Position numbers and translations under genes: made by a program. From assembly GCA_036310005.1 (NCBI GenBank), contig JAXJSP010000013.1:1-44941 (forward strand): 44,941 nt of DNA. Reading direction: 5' to 3'. The notes beneath the pieces are model-generated. The model was not told the DNA's origin, ran no database searches, and saw only the letters and a list, made by a program, of their open reading frames with translations. Of the stretch, positions 26,260 to 35,602 are shown in pieces (the first letter of the stretch is position 1; each line of letters opens with the position of its first letter). Origin of the DNA: JAXJSP01 sp036310005 (lineage in GTDB: Bacteria > Bacillota > Clostridia > Oscillospirales > Acutalibacteraceae).

Positions 26260-26561
26260 TATTTATTCTTTAATACTATTGTTCTCTTGTCTTTATCGGA
26301 TGAAGGTCTGTATATTATAAATTTACTGCCTATTACCTGAACAACATCACAATTTAATTTTTCTTCAACAATATCGGCTGCCTGACGGGAATTAACATCG
26401 CAGTTTTCAAGAACTTTACATTTAATTAATTCTCTGGCTTCCAACGCATCATCAGCCTGTTTTAAAACAGTATCTGTTATACCGTCTTTACCAATGTATA
26501 AAATAGTATCATAACCATTTGCAAGCCCTCTTAAATAAGCTCTTTGTTTACTTGTCAGCAT
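26259..26561 (-). CDS. yhbY: YhbY-family ribosome assembly RNA-binding protein
   Basis: A 100-residue single CRM-domain protein (YhbY/YqeI family) that associates with pre-50S particles. It has the N-terminal LTSKQRAYLRGLAN and the central YIGKDGIT loop, whose GxxG-like turn contacts RNA. It overlaps the rdgB 3' end by 14 bp and the nadD start by 1 bp. In many Bacillota obg or aroE lies upstream; here it follows rdgB instead. Confidence 0.93.
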   Translation of the reverse strand: MLTSKQRAYLRGLANGYDTILYIGKDGITDTVLKQADDALEARELIKCKVLENCDVNSRQAADIVEEKLNCDVVQVIGSKFIIYRPSSDKDKRTIVLKNK

Positions 26562-27156
26562 TATTTTCTCCCAAATATTTTTTTAAATTTTCGACGAAAT
26601 CATCAATTGCTTTTCCGCGGTGAGAAACTGCATCTTTTTCCTCTTTTGACATTTGAGCAAAGGTTTTTTCTCCGCAAATAAACAAAGGGTCGTATCCAAA
26701 ACCGCCGTTTCCGTTTAATGCTCTTGCGATGTAACCTTTACACTCTCCGTAGCCTCTGACTACATCACCGTTAGGAAAGCAACAACACATTGAGCACACA
26801 AACTTTGCTGTTCTGTTTTCGTCATTGACATCATTTAATAAGTCTAATAACTTTTCATTATTTTTATCGTCACTTTGTTCAAGCCCTGCAAATCGCGCTG
26901 AATAAAGTCCGGGCGCACCGTTTAAAGCGTCCACACACAAGCCGCTGTCATCAGCCAAAGCAGGCAGTCCTGTACAATCGCAGGCAGATTTTGCCTTTAA
27001 ATAAGCATTCTCATCAAAATTACGTCCGGTTTCATCAACATCATTAATTTTAAAATCAGAGTTAACTTCCGATAATACTTCAATACCAAAAGGCATTAAA
27101 ATTCGTTGCATTTCAATAAGTTTATTTTTATTTTTAGTTGCTAAAAATATTTTCAT
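26548..27156 (-). CDS. rdgB: XTP/dITP diphosphatase (RdgB/HAM1 family)
   Basis: A 202-residue Ham1-type pyrophosphatase that removes dITP and XTP from the nucleotide pool. The N-terminal FLATKNKNK, the DDSGLCVDALNGAPGLYSAR segment, GGFGYDPLF and the C-terminal SHRGKA are diagnostic. I chose the ATG at 27156 because GAGGAAATGT directly precedes it; an in-frame start at 27168 would overlap ftsY. It sits between ftsY and yhbY in the operon. Confidence 0.95.
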   Translation of the reverse strand: MKIFLATKNKNKLIEMQRILMPFGIEVLSEVNSDFKINDVDETGRNFDENAYLKAKSACDCTGLPALADDSGLCVDALNGAPGLYSARFAGLEQSDDKNNEKLLDLLNDVNDENRTAKFVCSMCCCFPNGDVVRGYGECKGYIARALNGNGGFGYDPLFICGEKTFAQMSKEEKDAVSHRGKAIDDFVENLKKYLGENNADK

Positions 27157-27164
27157 ACATTTCC

Positions 27165-28073
27165 TCACTGTAAAAACAAAGCATCAGTAAACTGTTTAGC
27201 ATCAAAGGGCTGCAAATCGTCAATGCCTTCACCAAAACCTACAAATTTAACGGGGATACCGAGTTCATGTTTAATTGTCAGTACCACTCCGCCTCTTGCT
27301 GTACCGTCAAGTTTAGTAAGAATAATGCCTGAAATTTTAGCAGCATTTGAAAATTCTTTTGCTTGATTTACTGCGTTTTGCCCGGTAGTAGCATCTAAAA
27401 CTAAAAATACTTCTTTATCGGAATCGGGCAGTTCCCTGTCAATAATTCGATTTATTTTAGATAATTCATCCATTAAGTTTTTCTTATTATGAAGTCTTCC
27501 CGCAGTATCACAAATAATTATATCGGCATTTCTTGACTTACCTGCTCCGATTGTGTCAAAGACAACTGCTGCCGGATCAGAACCTTCTGCGTTTTTAATC
27601 ATTGGTACATCGGCTCTTTGTGCCCAGACTTCAAGTTGCTCAATGGCTGCTGCTCTGAATGTATCGGCAGCACCTAAAATCACACTTTTACCCTCGTTTT
27701 TAAACTTGTAAGCAAGTTTGCCGATTGAAGTTGTTTTGCCGGTACCGTTAACTCCGATAACTAATAATACTGACGGTTTTGTGTTAAGAATTACTTCTTC
27801 ATCACCGCTAATCATATCAGTTATTATTTCTTTTAATGCAGAAACTATTTGATCGGGTTCTTTTATACCGTTATGTTTAACTTTGTCCCTTAGTTCTTTA
27901 CAGATAAACTCTGCTGTATTCATTCCAACATCAGACAAAATTAAGATTTCTTCAAGTTCTTCAAAAAGTTCTTCATCAATTTTAGTGAATGAATTTAACA
28001 TTGAGTTAAAAGCACCCAAAAATGAATCTCTTGTTTTTTTCAGTCCGTTGCTGAATTTTGAAAATATACCCAT
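27165..28073 (-). CDS. ftsY: Signal recognition particle receptor FtsY
   Basis: A 302-residue SRP receptor GTPase with a helical N domain (about 1-95) and a G domain. GVNGTGKTTSIGKLA is the P-loop, DTFRAAAIEQL is G2-like, DTAGRLHNKKNLM is G3, TKLDGTARGG is G4, and GFGEGIDDLQPFD is the closing motif. The acidic A domain of E. coli FtsY is absent, as usual in Gram-positives. It docks SRP-ribosome complexes at the membrane. It lies 8 bp after smc, a widely conserved pairing. Confidence 0.97.
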   Translation of the reverse strand: MGIFSKFSNGLKKTRDSFLGAFNSMLNSFTKIDEELFEELEEILILSDVGMNTAEFICKELRDKVKHNGIKEPDQIVSALKEIITDMISGDEEVILNTKPSVLLVIGVNGTGKTTSIGKLAYKFKNEGKSVILGAADTFRAAAIEQLEVWAQRADVPMIKNAEGSDPAAVVFDTIGAGKSRNADIIICDTAGRLHNKKNLMDELSKINRIIDRELPDSDKEVFLVLDATTGQNAVNQAKEFSNAAKISGIILTKLDGTARGGVVLTIKHELGIPVKFVGFGEGIDDLQPFDAKQFTDALFLQ

Positions 28074-28081
28074 ATTTCTCC

Positions 28082-31000
28082 TTAATTAAGTGATAAGTTT
28101 TTTTCTGCTTGTGCTACATCAAGTTCCAAAAGCCTTGTAACACCTTTTTCCTGCATAGTAACACCGTAAAGAATATCCGCTTCTTCCATTGTTCCGCGCC
28201 TGTGAGTAATAACGATATATTGAGTATTGCTGCACATTTTTCTTAAATATTCGGCAAATCTGCTGACATTTACATCATCTAATGCAGCATCTACCTCGTC
28301 TAAAATACAAAACGGAGGCGGATTGACTTTCATTACCGCAAAATAAATTGAAATAGCAATAAGTGCTTTTTCTCCGCCAGATAACTGCTCAATGATAGTA
28401 ACATTTTTTCCGGGTGGCTGTGCTAAAATTTCAATACCCGATTCTAAAACATTATCAGGCTCGGTTAGTCTGAATTCGGCAGTACCGCCGCCAAACAACT
28501 CGGTAAATATTTTTTGAAAATATGCATTGATTGCAGAAAATTTTTCTAAAAACAAATCTTGCATTTGAGCAACAAGTTGAGTGATGAATTTATAAAGTTC
28601 GTCTTTTGTTTTTTCAATATCATTAATCTCGCTCGATAAATACTCATATCTTTGACTAACTTGCTTATATTCTTCAATTGCAGACACATTGACATTACCG
28701 AGTGCTTTGATTGACCTTTTAAGTTCCGATAGTCTGAGTTGTGCCTGAGTAATACTTTCAAGCACAATGTTTTTCTCTTCTGCTTCGCTTTTTGTAAGAC
28801 CGTATTCATCAAAAAGTTTTTGAATAATATCATCATAGTTATGAACCATTGATACTTTTCTTTCCTCAAGTCTTACAAGTTCTCCGCTTAATCTTTCTCT
28901 TTGTTCTATAAAGTCCTTTTGTTCTGCTCTCTTGCTGTTAGATTGCTTTTCTAATTCATCGCGTTTTTCATAATAGGTTTTAACAGAATTATTTGACTCC
29001 TCTGCCTGTTTTCTGAGATTAGCAACCTTGTTTTCCAATTCAGCAACAGTATTTTCAATTTGCATATTTTGATTTTTCAGTTCTGAAATTTCATTTTGCA
29101 GAGAATTTGTTTTTTCTTGTTGTCCGTTAATTTTTGAAACTAATTGATTAACATTTTCCTCATAAATCTCAATATCTTTTTTAATTTCAAAAATATTATT
29201 ACGAATTTCAGTTGATTTCAAGTTAAGTTTTTCTCTTTTAATGCTTGTATCATCTCTGCCGTTTGTCAAAGAAGTCAGTTCTGCGTTGACATCATTTGAT
29301 AAAGCGTTAATTTCTGTTATTTTTAAATCTGAATTATTAATTTCTAAATTATAATCTTGAATTTTTTCATTAAGTTCAGACTTTTCATTACCCAACTGTT
29401 CTAAATCAAAATTATTAGAATCAATTTGCTCTGTAACTCGTTTTATCTCTCCTAAAACTCTGATTTTATCTTCTTGTGCAGTTTTAATTACGCTTTCAGA
29501 CTCAACAAGTTCTGCTTCAAGAACAGAAAGTTCTGATATCAGTTTATCTAAATTTTGCTCTTTTACTTTTATGTTATCAAGAATTTTATCCGCATCGAGA
29601 ATATATTGCTTGATATCATTTGCTCTTGACAGAATACCGACCTGTTTACCAAGCGAGCCGCCTGTCATTGAACCTCCGGAATTTACAACTTGTCCTTCCA
29701 AAGTAACAATTTTAAAACGATAGTTGTATTTTTTGGCAATTGAAACTGCGCTGTCTAAATCTTCAACAATTACAATTTCACCGAGCAACTTTGATATTAC
29801 AATATCATATTTTTTATCCGCTTTAACAAGTTCAGCGGCAATACCGACAAAGCCATCGCAATTATCAAGACCTTTTTCCGTAAAAAACCTCGGCTTAATT
29901 GCATTTAACGGCAAAAAAGTTGCCCTGCCTGCGGAATTATCTTTAAGCATTGAGATTGCTCTTTTTGCATCATTTTCGTTATCGGTAACAATGTTTTGAA
30001 TAGCATTACCTAATGCAATTTCAATTGCAACAGCATATTTTTTATCTACGCTGATTAAACTTGCTACTGTATTATGAATGCCTTTTAACAAGCCTTTATT
30101 TTTAGAAGACATAACAAATTTAATGGCATGAGCAAAGCCCTCCATATTTTTTTCAAGTTCTTCTAAGATTTTGGCTCTTCTGCGTTTTTCACTTTCGTCA
30201 AGTTTTAATTTATATATTTCTTCTTTTAATTTATTTACTTTTTCTTTTCTCGAATTTAATAACATTTGCCTGCCGGACAAAGAATTAGTACATTCATCAA
30301 TTCTTTCGTCGCAGTCTTTTAAATCTTGATTTAATAAAGTAATCTCATTATTTAATTCTGCTGATTTGTTGTTTTTAGCATTGATTGATTCCTCAATTGA
30401 TAAAACGCGTTTGTTAATTTCATCTTTTGCAGATTGGGCTGCCATTTTTTTAACCAAACATTCGGAAACTTCAACGCTCATTTTATTTAATTTACTGTTT
30501 AAATCTTCAATTTTGGATGAAAACTCATCACTTTCATTAACAAGATTTAACAATAAATTATTAGTTTCATTTAACAATTCTTCTGCATTTTTCAACTGAA
30601 TTTGCTTTTGTTCAATTAACTTGCTTTTGTTTTCAATTTCTGAATTTACATCATTATCGCCCTGATTCAAATCAGAAAGTTCAGATTCAATTCTTTCAAT
30701 AGTTACATTATTATGATAAATATTGTTTTTACTAACTGCAATATCGCCTTCAAGTACCGCTGCTTGTTCTTCATATAAGGATGCATTTTTACGGGCAGTA
30801 TCCGCTAAAACAATTAATTTTTGCATCAACTCCGTTGTTTCGTCTAATTCAGCATCAGTTTTTTCAGAAGTGCTTACTATCTCATCATATTGCTCTCTTG
30901 CGGCAATAATTTTTAATTCCTGTTCTCTTAACTGGTCTTTATATTTTGAAATGGTATTCATCCAAATACCTATTTGTAAATATTCCTGTTCTTTTGCTAA

Positions 31001-31654
31001 TTCCAAGAACTTTTGTGCTTTTTCACTTTGAGATTTTAACGGGCCTACCCTATCTTCAAGTTCAGATAATATATCTTTTAGTCTGACAAGATTTTCTTCG
31101 GCATTTTTAAGTTTTCTTTCTGCCTCCGTTTTTCTGTATCTGTAACGAGAAATACCTGCTGCCTCTTCAAAAATATCCCGTCTTTCTTCAGAGGTTTTTG
31201 TATCAATTATATTATCAATTTTACCCTGTCCGACCATGGAATAACCGTCTCGGCCAAGACCTGTATCCATAAAAAGTTCGTGGACATCTTTCAATCTTAC
31301 AGTTGCGTTATTAATTTTGTACTCACTGTCGCCTGAACGATAATATCTTCTTGTTACTGTAATTTCGTCAGAGTCACAGTTGATATTCCTATCGCTGTTA
31401 TCAATTACCAATGTAACTTCGGCGTAACCTAACTGCTTTCTTTTAGCAGTGCCACCGAAGATAACATTTTCCATTTTTAAACTTCTTAATGTCTTATTAG
31501 ACTGTTCTCCGAGTACCCAGCGTACAGCATCCGAAATATTACTTTTTCCGCTTCCGTTAGGGCCGACTACTGCGGTAATTCCGTCACCGAAAGACAAAAC
31601 TGTTTTATCAGCAAAAGATTTAAAACCGTAAATTTCAAGCGATTTTAATTTCAA
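28082..31654 (-). CDS. smc: Chromosome segregation protein SMC
   Basis: An 1190-residue condensin ATPase. Walker A GPNGSGKS is at 31-38, two long heptad coiled-coil arms surround a hinge near 510-650 that contains GGSMTGGSLGK, the signature LSGGEKALIAI begins at about 1091, and Walker B with CILDEVDAALDD lies near 1116-1127. Full length and all ATPase motifs are intact. It works with ScpA and ScpB, not in this window, to compact and segregate chromosomes. It lies between a radical SAM gene and ftsY with gaps of 5 and 8 bp. Confidence 0.98.
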   Translation of the reverse strand: MKLKSLEIYGFKSFADKTVLSFGDGITAVVGPNGSGKSNISDAVRWVLGEQSNKTLRSLKMENVIFGGTAKRKQLGYAEVTLVIDNSDRNINCDSDEITVTRRYYRSGDSEYKINNATVRLKDVHELFMDTGLGRDGYSMVGQGKIDNIIDTKTSEERRDIFEEAAGISRYRYRKTEAERKLKNAEENLVRLKDILSELEDRVGPLKSQSEKAQKFLELAKEQEYLQIGIWMNTISKYKDQLREQELKIIAAREQYDEIVSTSEKTDAELDETTELMQKLIVLADTARKNASLYEEQAAVLEGDIAVSKNNIYHNNVTIERIESELSDLNQGDNDVNSEIENKSKLIEQKQIQLKNAEELLNETNNLLLNLVNESDEFSSKIEDLNSKLNKMSVEVSECLVKKMAAQSAKDEINKRVLSIEESINAKNNKSAELNNEITLLNQDLKDCDERIDECTNSLSGRQMLLNSRKEKVNKLKEEIYKLKLDESEKRRRAKILEELEKNMEGFAHAIKFVMSSKNKGLLKGIHNTVASLISVDKKYAVAIEIALGNAIQNIVTDNENDAKRAISMLKDNSAGRATFLPLNAIKPRFFTEKGLDNCDGFVGIAAELVKADKKYDIVISKLLGEIVIVEDLDSAVSIAKKYNYRFKIVTLEGQVVNSGGSMTGGSLGKQVGILSRANDIKQYILDADKILDNIKVKEQNLDKLISELSVLEAELVESESVIKTAQEDKIRVLGEIKRVTEQIDSNNFDLEQLGNEKSELNEKIQDYNLEINNSDLKITEINALSNDVNAELTSLTNGRDDTSIKREKLNLKSTEIRNNIFEIKKDIEIYEENVNQLVSKINGQQEKTNSLQNEISELKNQNMQIENTVAELENKVANLRKQAEESNNSVKTYYEKRDELEKQSNSKRAEQKDFIEQRERLSGELVRLEERKVSMVHNYDDIIQKLFDEYGLTKSEAEEKNIVLESITQAQLRLSELKRSIKALGNVNVSAIEEYKQVSQRYEYLSSEINDIEKTKDELYKFITQLVAQMQDLFLEKFSAINAYFQKIFTELFGGGTAEFRLTEPDNVLESGIEILAQPPGKNVTIIEQLSGGEKALIAISIYFAVMKVNPPPFCILDEVDAALDDVNVSRFAEYLRKMCSNTQYIVITHRRGTMEEADILYGVTMQEKGVTRLLELDVAQAEKNLSLN

Positions 31655-31659
31655 AACTG

Positions 31660-32637
31660 TTACACCTCCGTAATTTCGAACTGTCCTTTTTTCACATTAA
31701 CATCTTCAATGATTTTAACATTAAATCCTAATTTGTTAAAGTATAAAATATTTTCTTTTTTTTGCCCGATAATTTTAGATACATCGCTTTTATTGCATCT
31801 GATAATACTATCAGCGGTTAACTTGTTTTCAATTTTATTTCTGTAAATTCTGCTTATACAAAGTTCACCGAAAGCCGGATGCCACGGGCCTGCGACATAT
31901 TGATTTATATCAATGGTATGAAGTCCTGTTCTGATTATTTTTATATCATTTTTATTAAATATATCTATCAGTTTTACACACAAATTTACTGCATCGTCTA
32001 AACTCTGAGGTTTATATTTATTCTGATTATATAAAACTTGTAAATATGTATTTTTTAATATAATTGTAGGATATATTCTTACTGTATCCGGTTTAATCTT
32101 TACAAACTCATTAGCAGTAAATATGTCTTTATCATCATCACTTTTATATAAGCCTGTCATCATTTGAAGTCCGAGTTCAAAATTATAACCTTTTATTAAA
32201 TCAGATGCTTTAAATACATCTGTCGAACTATGCCCTCTGTTATTTGATTGTAAAACATCATCACACATTGACTGCGCTCCGAGTTCAATAGAGGTTACAC
32301 CGTATTTTTTCAGAATATTCAGTCTGCTTTCATCAATTTCATCAGGACGGGTTGATATTCTTATGCCTTTTAAGAGTCCTCTTTCGACATAACTGAAAGC
32401 GGTTTTTAACAAATCTTGCATATAATCTGAATCAATAGCAGTAAAACTGCCACCGAAAAAAGCAACTTCGCTTTCACAAGATTTATCTTTCAAAGAATTA
32501 ATTCCTGTTTCAATTGCGTTTTTAACATCTTCTTTTGTCGGTGCTTTTTGTTGGCTTGTTATATGAAATTGATTACAAAAACTGCACAGATTTTTACAAC
32601 CTAAATGAGGTACAAATATAGAAATATTTGCACACAT
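31660..32637 (-). CDS. Radical SAM protein, Elp3-like without acetyltransferase domain
   Basis: A 325-residue radical SAM enzyme. The 4Fe-4S cysteines are C14, C18 and C21 (CKNLCSFC), followed by the SAM-contact EVAFFGGSFTAID. The body resembles the radical SAM half of Elp3 (ISTRPDEID, SIELGAQSM, VRIYPTIILKNT), and the GNAT acetyltransferase half is missing. Such genes commonly sit between rnc and smc in Clostridia. The substrate is unknown; tRNA modification is a reasonable guess from Elp3. It directly abuts rnc with no spacer. Confidence 0.88.
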   Translation of the reverse strand: MCANISIFVPHLGCKNLCSFCNQFHITSQQKAPTKEDVKNAIETGINSLKDKSCESEVAFFGGSFTAIDSDYMQDLLKTAFSYVERGLLKGIRISTRPDEIDESRLNILKKYGVTSIELGAQSMCDDVLQSNNRGHSSTDVFKASDLIKGYNFELGLQMMTGLYKSDDDKDIFTANEFVKIKPDTVRIYPTIILKNTYLQVLYNQNKYKPQSLDDAVNLCVKLIDIFNKNDIKIIRTGLHTIDINQYVAGPWHPAFGELCISRIYRNKIENKLTADSIIRCNKSDVSKIIGQKKENILYFNKLGFNVKIIEDVNVKKGQFEITEV

Positions 32638-33312
32638 TTACTTTTCACCCATCATTGACAAGGCTTCTTTTGCTGCGTTTTGTTCAGCCATCTTTTTACT
32701 TTTTGCGGTACCGACACCTATTGTCTGACCATTGAGTTTTACTTCTATTGTAAACTTCTTGTTATGGTCAGGTCCGCTTTCATCAACTAAAACATACTCA
32801 ACTTTTTCTTCCGGATTTTGCTGAATAATTTCTTGTAAATTAGTTTTATAATCGATATATGAAGCAATATGATTTGTTGCAATTTCTTCATCTACAAACG
32901 AGAGCACAAACTTACTTGCAGATTCCAAACCGCCGTCCAGATATATTGCAGCGATTAATGCTTCAAAAGCATCAGACAGGATAGACGGCCTTTGATTTCC
33001 GTGATTTAATTTTTCGCCCTTGCCGAGCATTATAAACTCATCAAGTTTAATTTTTTTTGCAAACTCAAACAATGATTTTTCACAAACAAGAGATGCTCTT
33101 ATTTTAGTAAGTTCACCTTCCGGGAGTTGTTTGTAATTTCTGAATATTCTGTCTGAAACAATTATTGAAAGCACTGCATCACCTAAAAACTCAAGTCTTT
33201 CGTTAGAGCCTTCACTCTTAGACTCATTTGCAAAAGATGAATGCGATAATGCCCTGTATAATAATTTTGAATCATTAAATTTGTAATTAATTATTTTTTC
33301 TAATTCAGTCAT
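32638..33312 (-). CDS. rnc: Ribonuclease III
   Basis: A 224-residue dsRNA endonuclease. The catalytic signature ERLEFLGDAVL is at 38-48, the second acidic cluster is in LSDAFEALIAAIYLDGG (about 110-126), and a C-terminal dsRNA-binding domain (about 155-224) contains GPDHNKKF and KSKKMAEQNAAKEAL. It processes rRNA precursors and structured leaders. It lies 4 bp after plsX; acpP, which normally separates plsX from rnc, is absent. Confidence 0.97.
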   Translation of the reverse strand: MTELEKIINYKFNDSKLLYRALSHSSFANESKSEGSNERLEFLGDAVLSIIVSDRIFRNYKQLPEGELTKIRASLVCEKSLFEFAKKIKLDEFIMLGKGEKLNHGNQRPSILSDAFEALIAAIYLDGGLESASKFVLSFVDEEIATNHIASYIDYKTNLQEIIQQNPEEKVEYVLVDESGPDHNKKFTIEVKLNGQTIGVGTAKSKKMAEQNAAKEALSMMGEK

Positions 33313-33316
33313 AAAA

Positions 33317-34306
33317 TCAACCTTTTAAAAAATTCGTTATATTCTCTATTGTATTAGACTGAGCAAAATTTACAGCCTGCTTTATAGCACCGTAAAAAGA
33401 CTTTGCATTAGAATTACCGTGTGCTTTAATAACAGGTTTAGAAATACCGAGTAAAGGCGCTCCTCCTCTTTCGGTATAGTCCATTTTCTTTGCAAATTGC
33501 TTTAATCCGCCCATTAAAGGCAAAGCGGCCAACTTGGATATAATATTTCTCTTTAATATTCTCTTAATGTTTTTAAGCATTACCATGCAAGCGCCTTCTG
33601 ATGCCTTTAAAAAGATATTGCCGCTAAAACCGTCTGCCACACAAACATCACAAACACCCGGCAAAACATCTCTTGCTTCAATATTGCCGATAAAGTTGAT
33701 ATCCAACTCTTTTAATAAACCGAATGCCTCTTTTTGAACCGAACCGCCTTTTGAATCTTCGGTTCCTACATTCAGCAGTCCGATTCTCGGCTGAACGATA
33801 TTTAAAACACCTTTGACATATTCATTTCCTAAAACAGCAAACTGTTTTAACATTTCAGCACTACACTCAACATTTGCGCCTGAATCGAGTAATAATATAT
33901 CTTTATCGGTATTTGTAGGTAACAGCGGAGCCAAAGCGGCTCTTTTGACGCCTTTAATTCTTTTAACAAATAAAGTTGCACCGACTACTAAAGCGCCTGT
34001 GTTTCCTGCGGAAATAAAAGCGTCACCTTTACCCTCGTTTAACAACTTTAAACCGGCTGCCATAGAACAATCTTTATGCTCTTTTAAAATACTGTCGGGA
34101 TGTTCTTGCATAGTTATAACATCGTCACAGTCTATTACGGAATAGTTTTTAATATCAATATTATTTTCTTTTATGCATTCATTTATCGTTTTTTCTTTTC
34201 CGACCAATGTTACTTCAACACCAAGTTCACTTGTTGCTAATGCACAACCTTTGACTATTTCGAGCGGAGCAAAATCTCCACCCATAGCATCTACTATAAT
34301 ATTCAT
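33317..34306 (-). CDS. plsX: Phosphate acyltransferase PlsX
   Basis: A 329-residue enzyme making acyl-phosphate from acyl-ACP for phospholipid synthesis. IVDAMGGDFAPLEIVKG opens the protein, and HPDSILKEHKDCSM, FISAGNTGALVVGA and the C-terminal GISKPVIKAHGNSNAKSF are typical. I chose the ATG at 34306 because AAGGAAG is 7 bp upstream; a GTG at 34312 is the only other option. It lies 12 bp after trmFO. No fatty-acid synthesis gene is nearby in this window. Confidence 0.96.
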   Translation of the reverse strand: MNIIVDAMGGDFAPLEIVKGCALATSELGVEVTLVGKEKTINECIKENNIDIKNYSVIDCDDVITMQEHPDSILKEHKDCSMAAGLKLLNEGKGDAFISAGNTGALVVGATLFVKRIKGVKRAALAPLLPTNTDKDILLLDSGANVECSAEMLKQFAVLGNEYVKGVLNIVQPRIGLLNVGTEDSKGGSVQKEAFGLLKELDINFIGNIEARDVLPGVCDVCVADGFSGNIFLKASEGACMVMLKNIKRILKRNIISKLAALPLMGGLKQFAKKMDYTERGGAPLLGISKPVIKAHGNSNAKSFYGAIKQAVNFAQSNTIENITNFLKG

Positions 34307-34318
34307 AAACACACTTCC

Positions 34319-35602
34319 TTATAATTTATTAAACCAATCTAAAGAACGCTGCGACAATGCCATGTATCTTTCCTGTTTGTTCCTGATTGGAGTTTCCAAA
34401 GCGGGTAAAATTCCGAAATTTGCGCCCATTGGCTGAAAGTCAGCAACAAATTCATCAGTTACATAATTAATCAACGCGCCCATCATAGTTATATCAGGCA
34501 AAATTAATGCCTGTTGTTTTTCAATATATCTTTTTAAGTTTTCGGCAGCAAGTATTCCGGACATCGCAGATTCCATATATCCTTCAACACCGGTTATTTG
34601 TCCCGCAAAAAATAAATTCTCTTTGTTTTTCAAAGATAAATTCTTATTTAAAACCTTAGGAGAATTGATAAATGTATTTCTATGCATTACTCCGTATCGG
34701 ATAAACTCTGCATTTTTGAGAGCCGGAATTAAGGAAAACACTCTTTTTTGCTCATCGAACTTTAAATTAGTCTGAAAACCGACAATGTTATATAAAGTGC
34801 CTTCTTTGTTTTCTTTTCGCAACTGAACATTTGCCCAAGGACGATGACCTGTTTTCGGATTAATTAAACCAACAGGCTTCAAGGGGCCGAATCGAATCGT
34901 ATTAGGGCCTCTTGATGCCATAACTTCTATCGGCATGCACCCTTCGTAAATGTCCCCTTTTTCAAACTCTTTAAGTTCGACTCTTTGAGCATTGATTAAC
35001 TGCTCGTAAAAAGTTTCGTATTCTTCTTTATTCATCGGGCAGTTAATATAATGTCCTTCGCCTTTATCATAACGGGAGGCCAAAAAGGTATTTTCAGTGT
35101 CTATGCTGTCGGCTATAACAATAGGTGCCGCAGCATCGTAAAAATGCAACAAACCGTTACATAATTTTTCAATACTGTTAATTAATGCGTCATCAGTCAG
35201 AGGGCCTGTTGCTATAATTGTAGGTTCCTCGTTTATCTTATCTACGATTTTATTAATTACAGTAATGTTGTTGTGAATTTTAATAGTATTGGTAATATAA
35301 TCGGAAAAAACATCTCTGTCTACTGCTAAAGCGCCGCCTGCTTCAACTTTTGAAACATCCGCTGCTTTCATACACAAAGAATTGAATCTTCTCATTTCTT
35401 CTTTCATTAGTCCCGCAGCAGATGAAACACGCTCTGCTTTTAAAGAATTTGAACAAACAAGTTCAGCAAAGTTGTTGCTGTGATGTGCAGGAGATTTTCT
35501 TATAGGCTTCATTTCATAAAGATTAACTTTATATCCATACTCAGCCAAACGAAATGCTGCCTCACATCCGGCTAAGCCGGCACCGATTACATTAATTTTC
35601 AT
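34319..35602 (-). CDS. trmFO: Methylenetetrahydrofolate-tRNA-(uracil-5-)-methyltransferase TrmFO
   Basis: A 427-residue folate- and FAD-dependent enzyme forming m5U54 in the tRNA T loop, the Gram-positive alternative to TrmA. The FAD motif GAGLAGCEAA is near the N-terminus, the ELVCSNSLKAE segment holds catalytic C50, and the second Cys lies in YEGCMPIE. GQITGVEGYMESAMSG is the family's C-terminal hallmark. The ATG lies inside the topA 3' end, an 11-bp overlap, so the two are coupled. Confidence 0.97.
   Translation of the reverse strand: MKINVIGAGLAGCEAAFRLAEYGYKVNLYEMKPIRKSPAHHSNNFAELVCSNSLKAERVSSAAGLMKEEMRRFNSLCMKAADVSKVEAGGALAVDRDVFSDYITNTIKIHNNITVINKIVDKINEEPTIIATGPLTDDALINSIEKLCNGLLHFYDAAAPIVIADSIDTENTFLASRYDKGEGHYINCPMNKEEYETFYEQLINAQRVELKEFEKGDIYEGCMPIEVMASRGPNTIRFGPLKPVGLINPKTGHRPWANVQLRKENKEGTLYNIVGFQTNLKFDEQKRVFSLIPALKNAEFIRYGVMHRNTFINSPKVLNKNLSLKNKENLFFAGQITGVEGYMESAMSGILAAENLKRYIEKQQALILPDITMMGALINYVTDEFVADFQPMGANFGILPALETPIRNKQERYMALSQRSLDWFNKL

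Noticed and set aside
28546..28869. Minus-strand frame of 107 residues inside smc, and similar antisense frames over dnaE, leuS, pnp and others
   Set aside because: They are shadows in other frames of strongly supported genes, without ribosome binding sites or recognisable domains.
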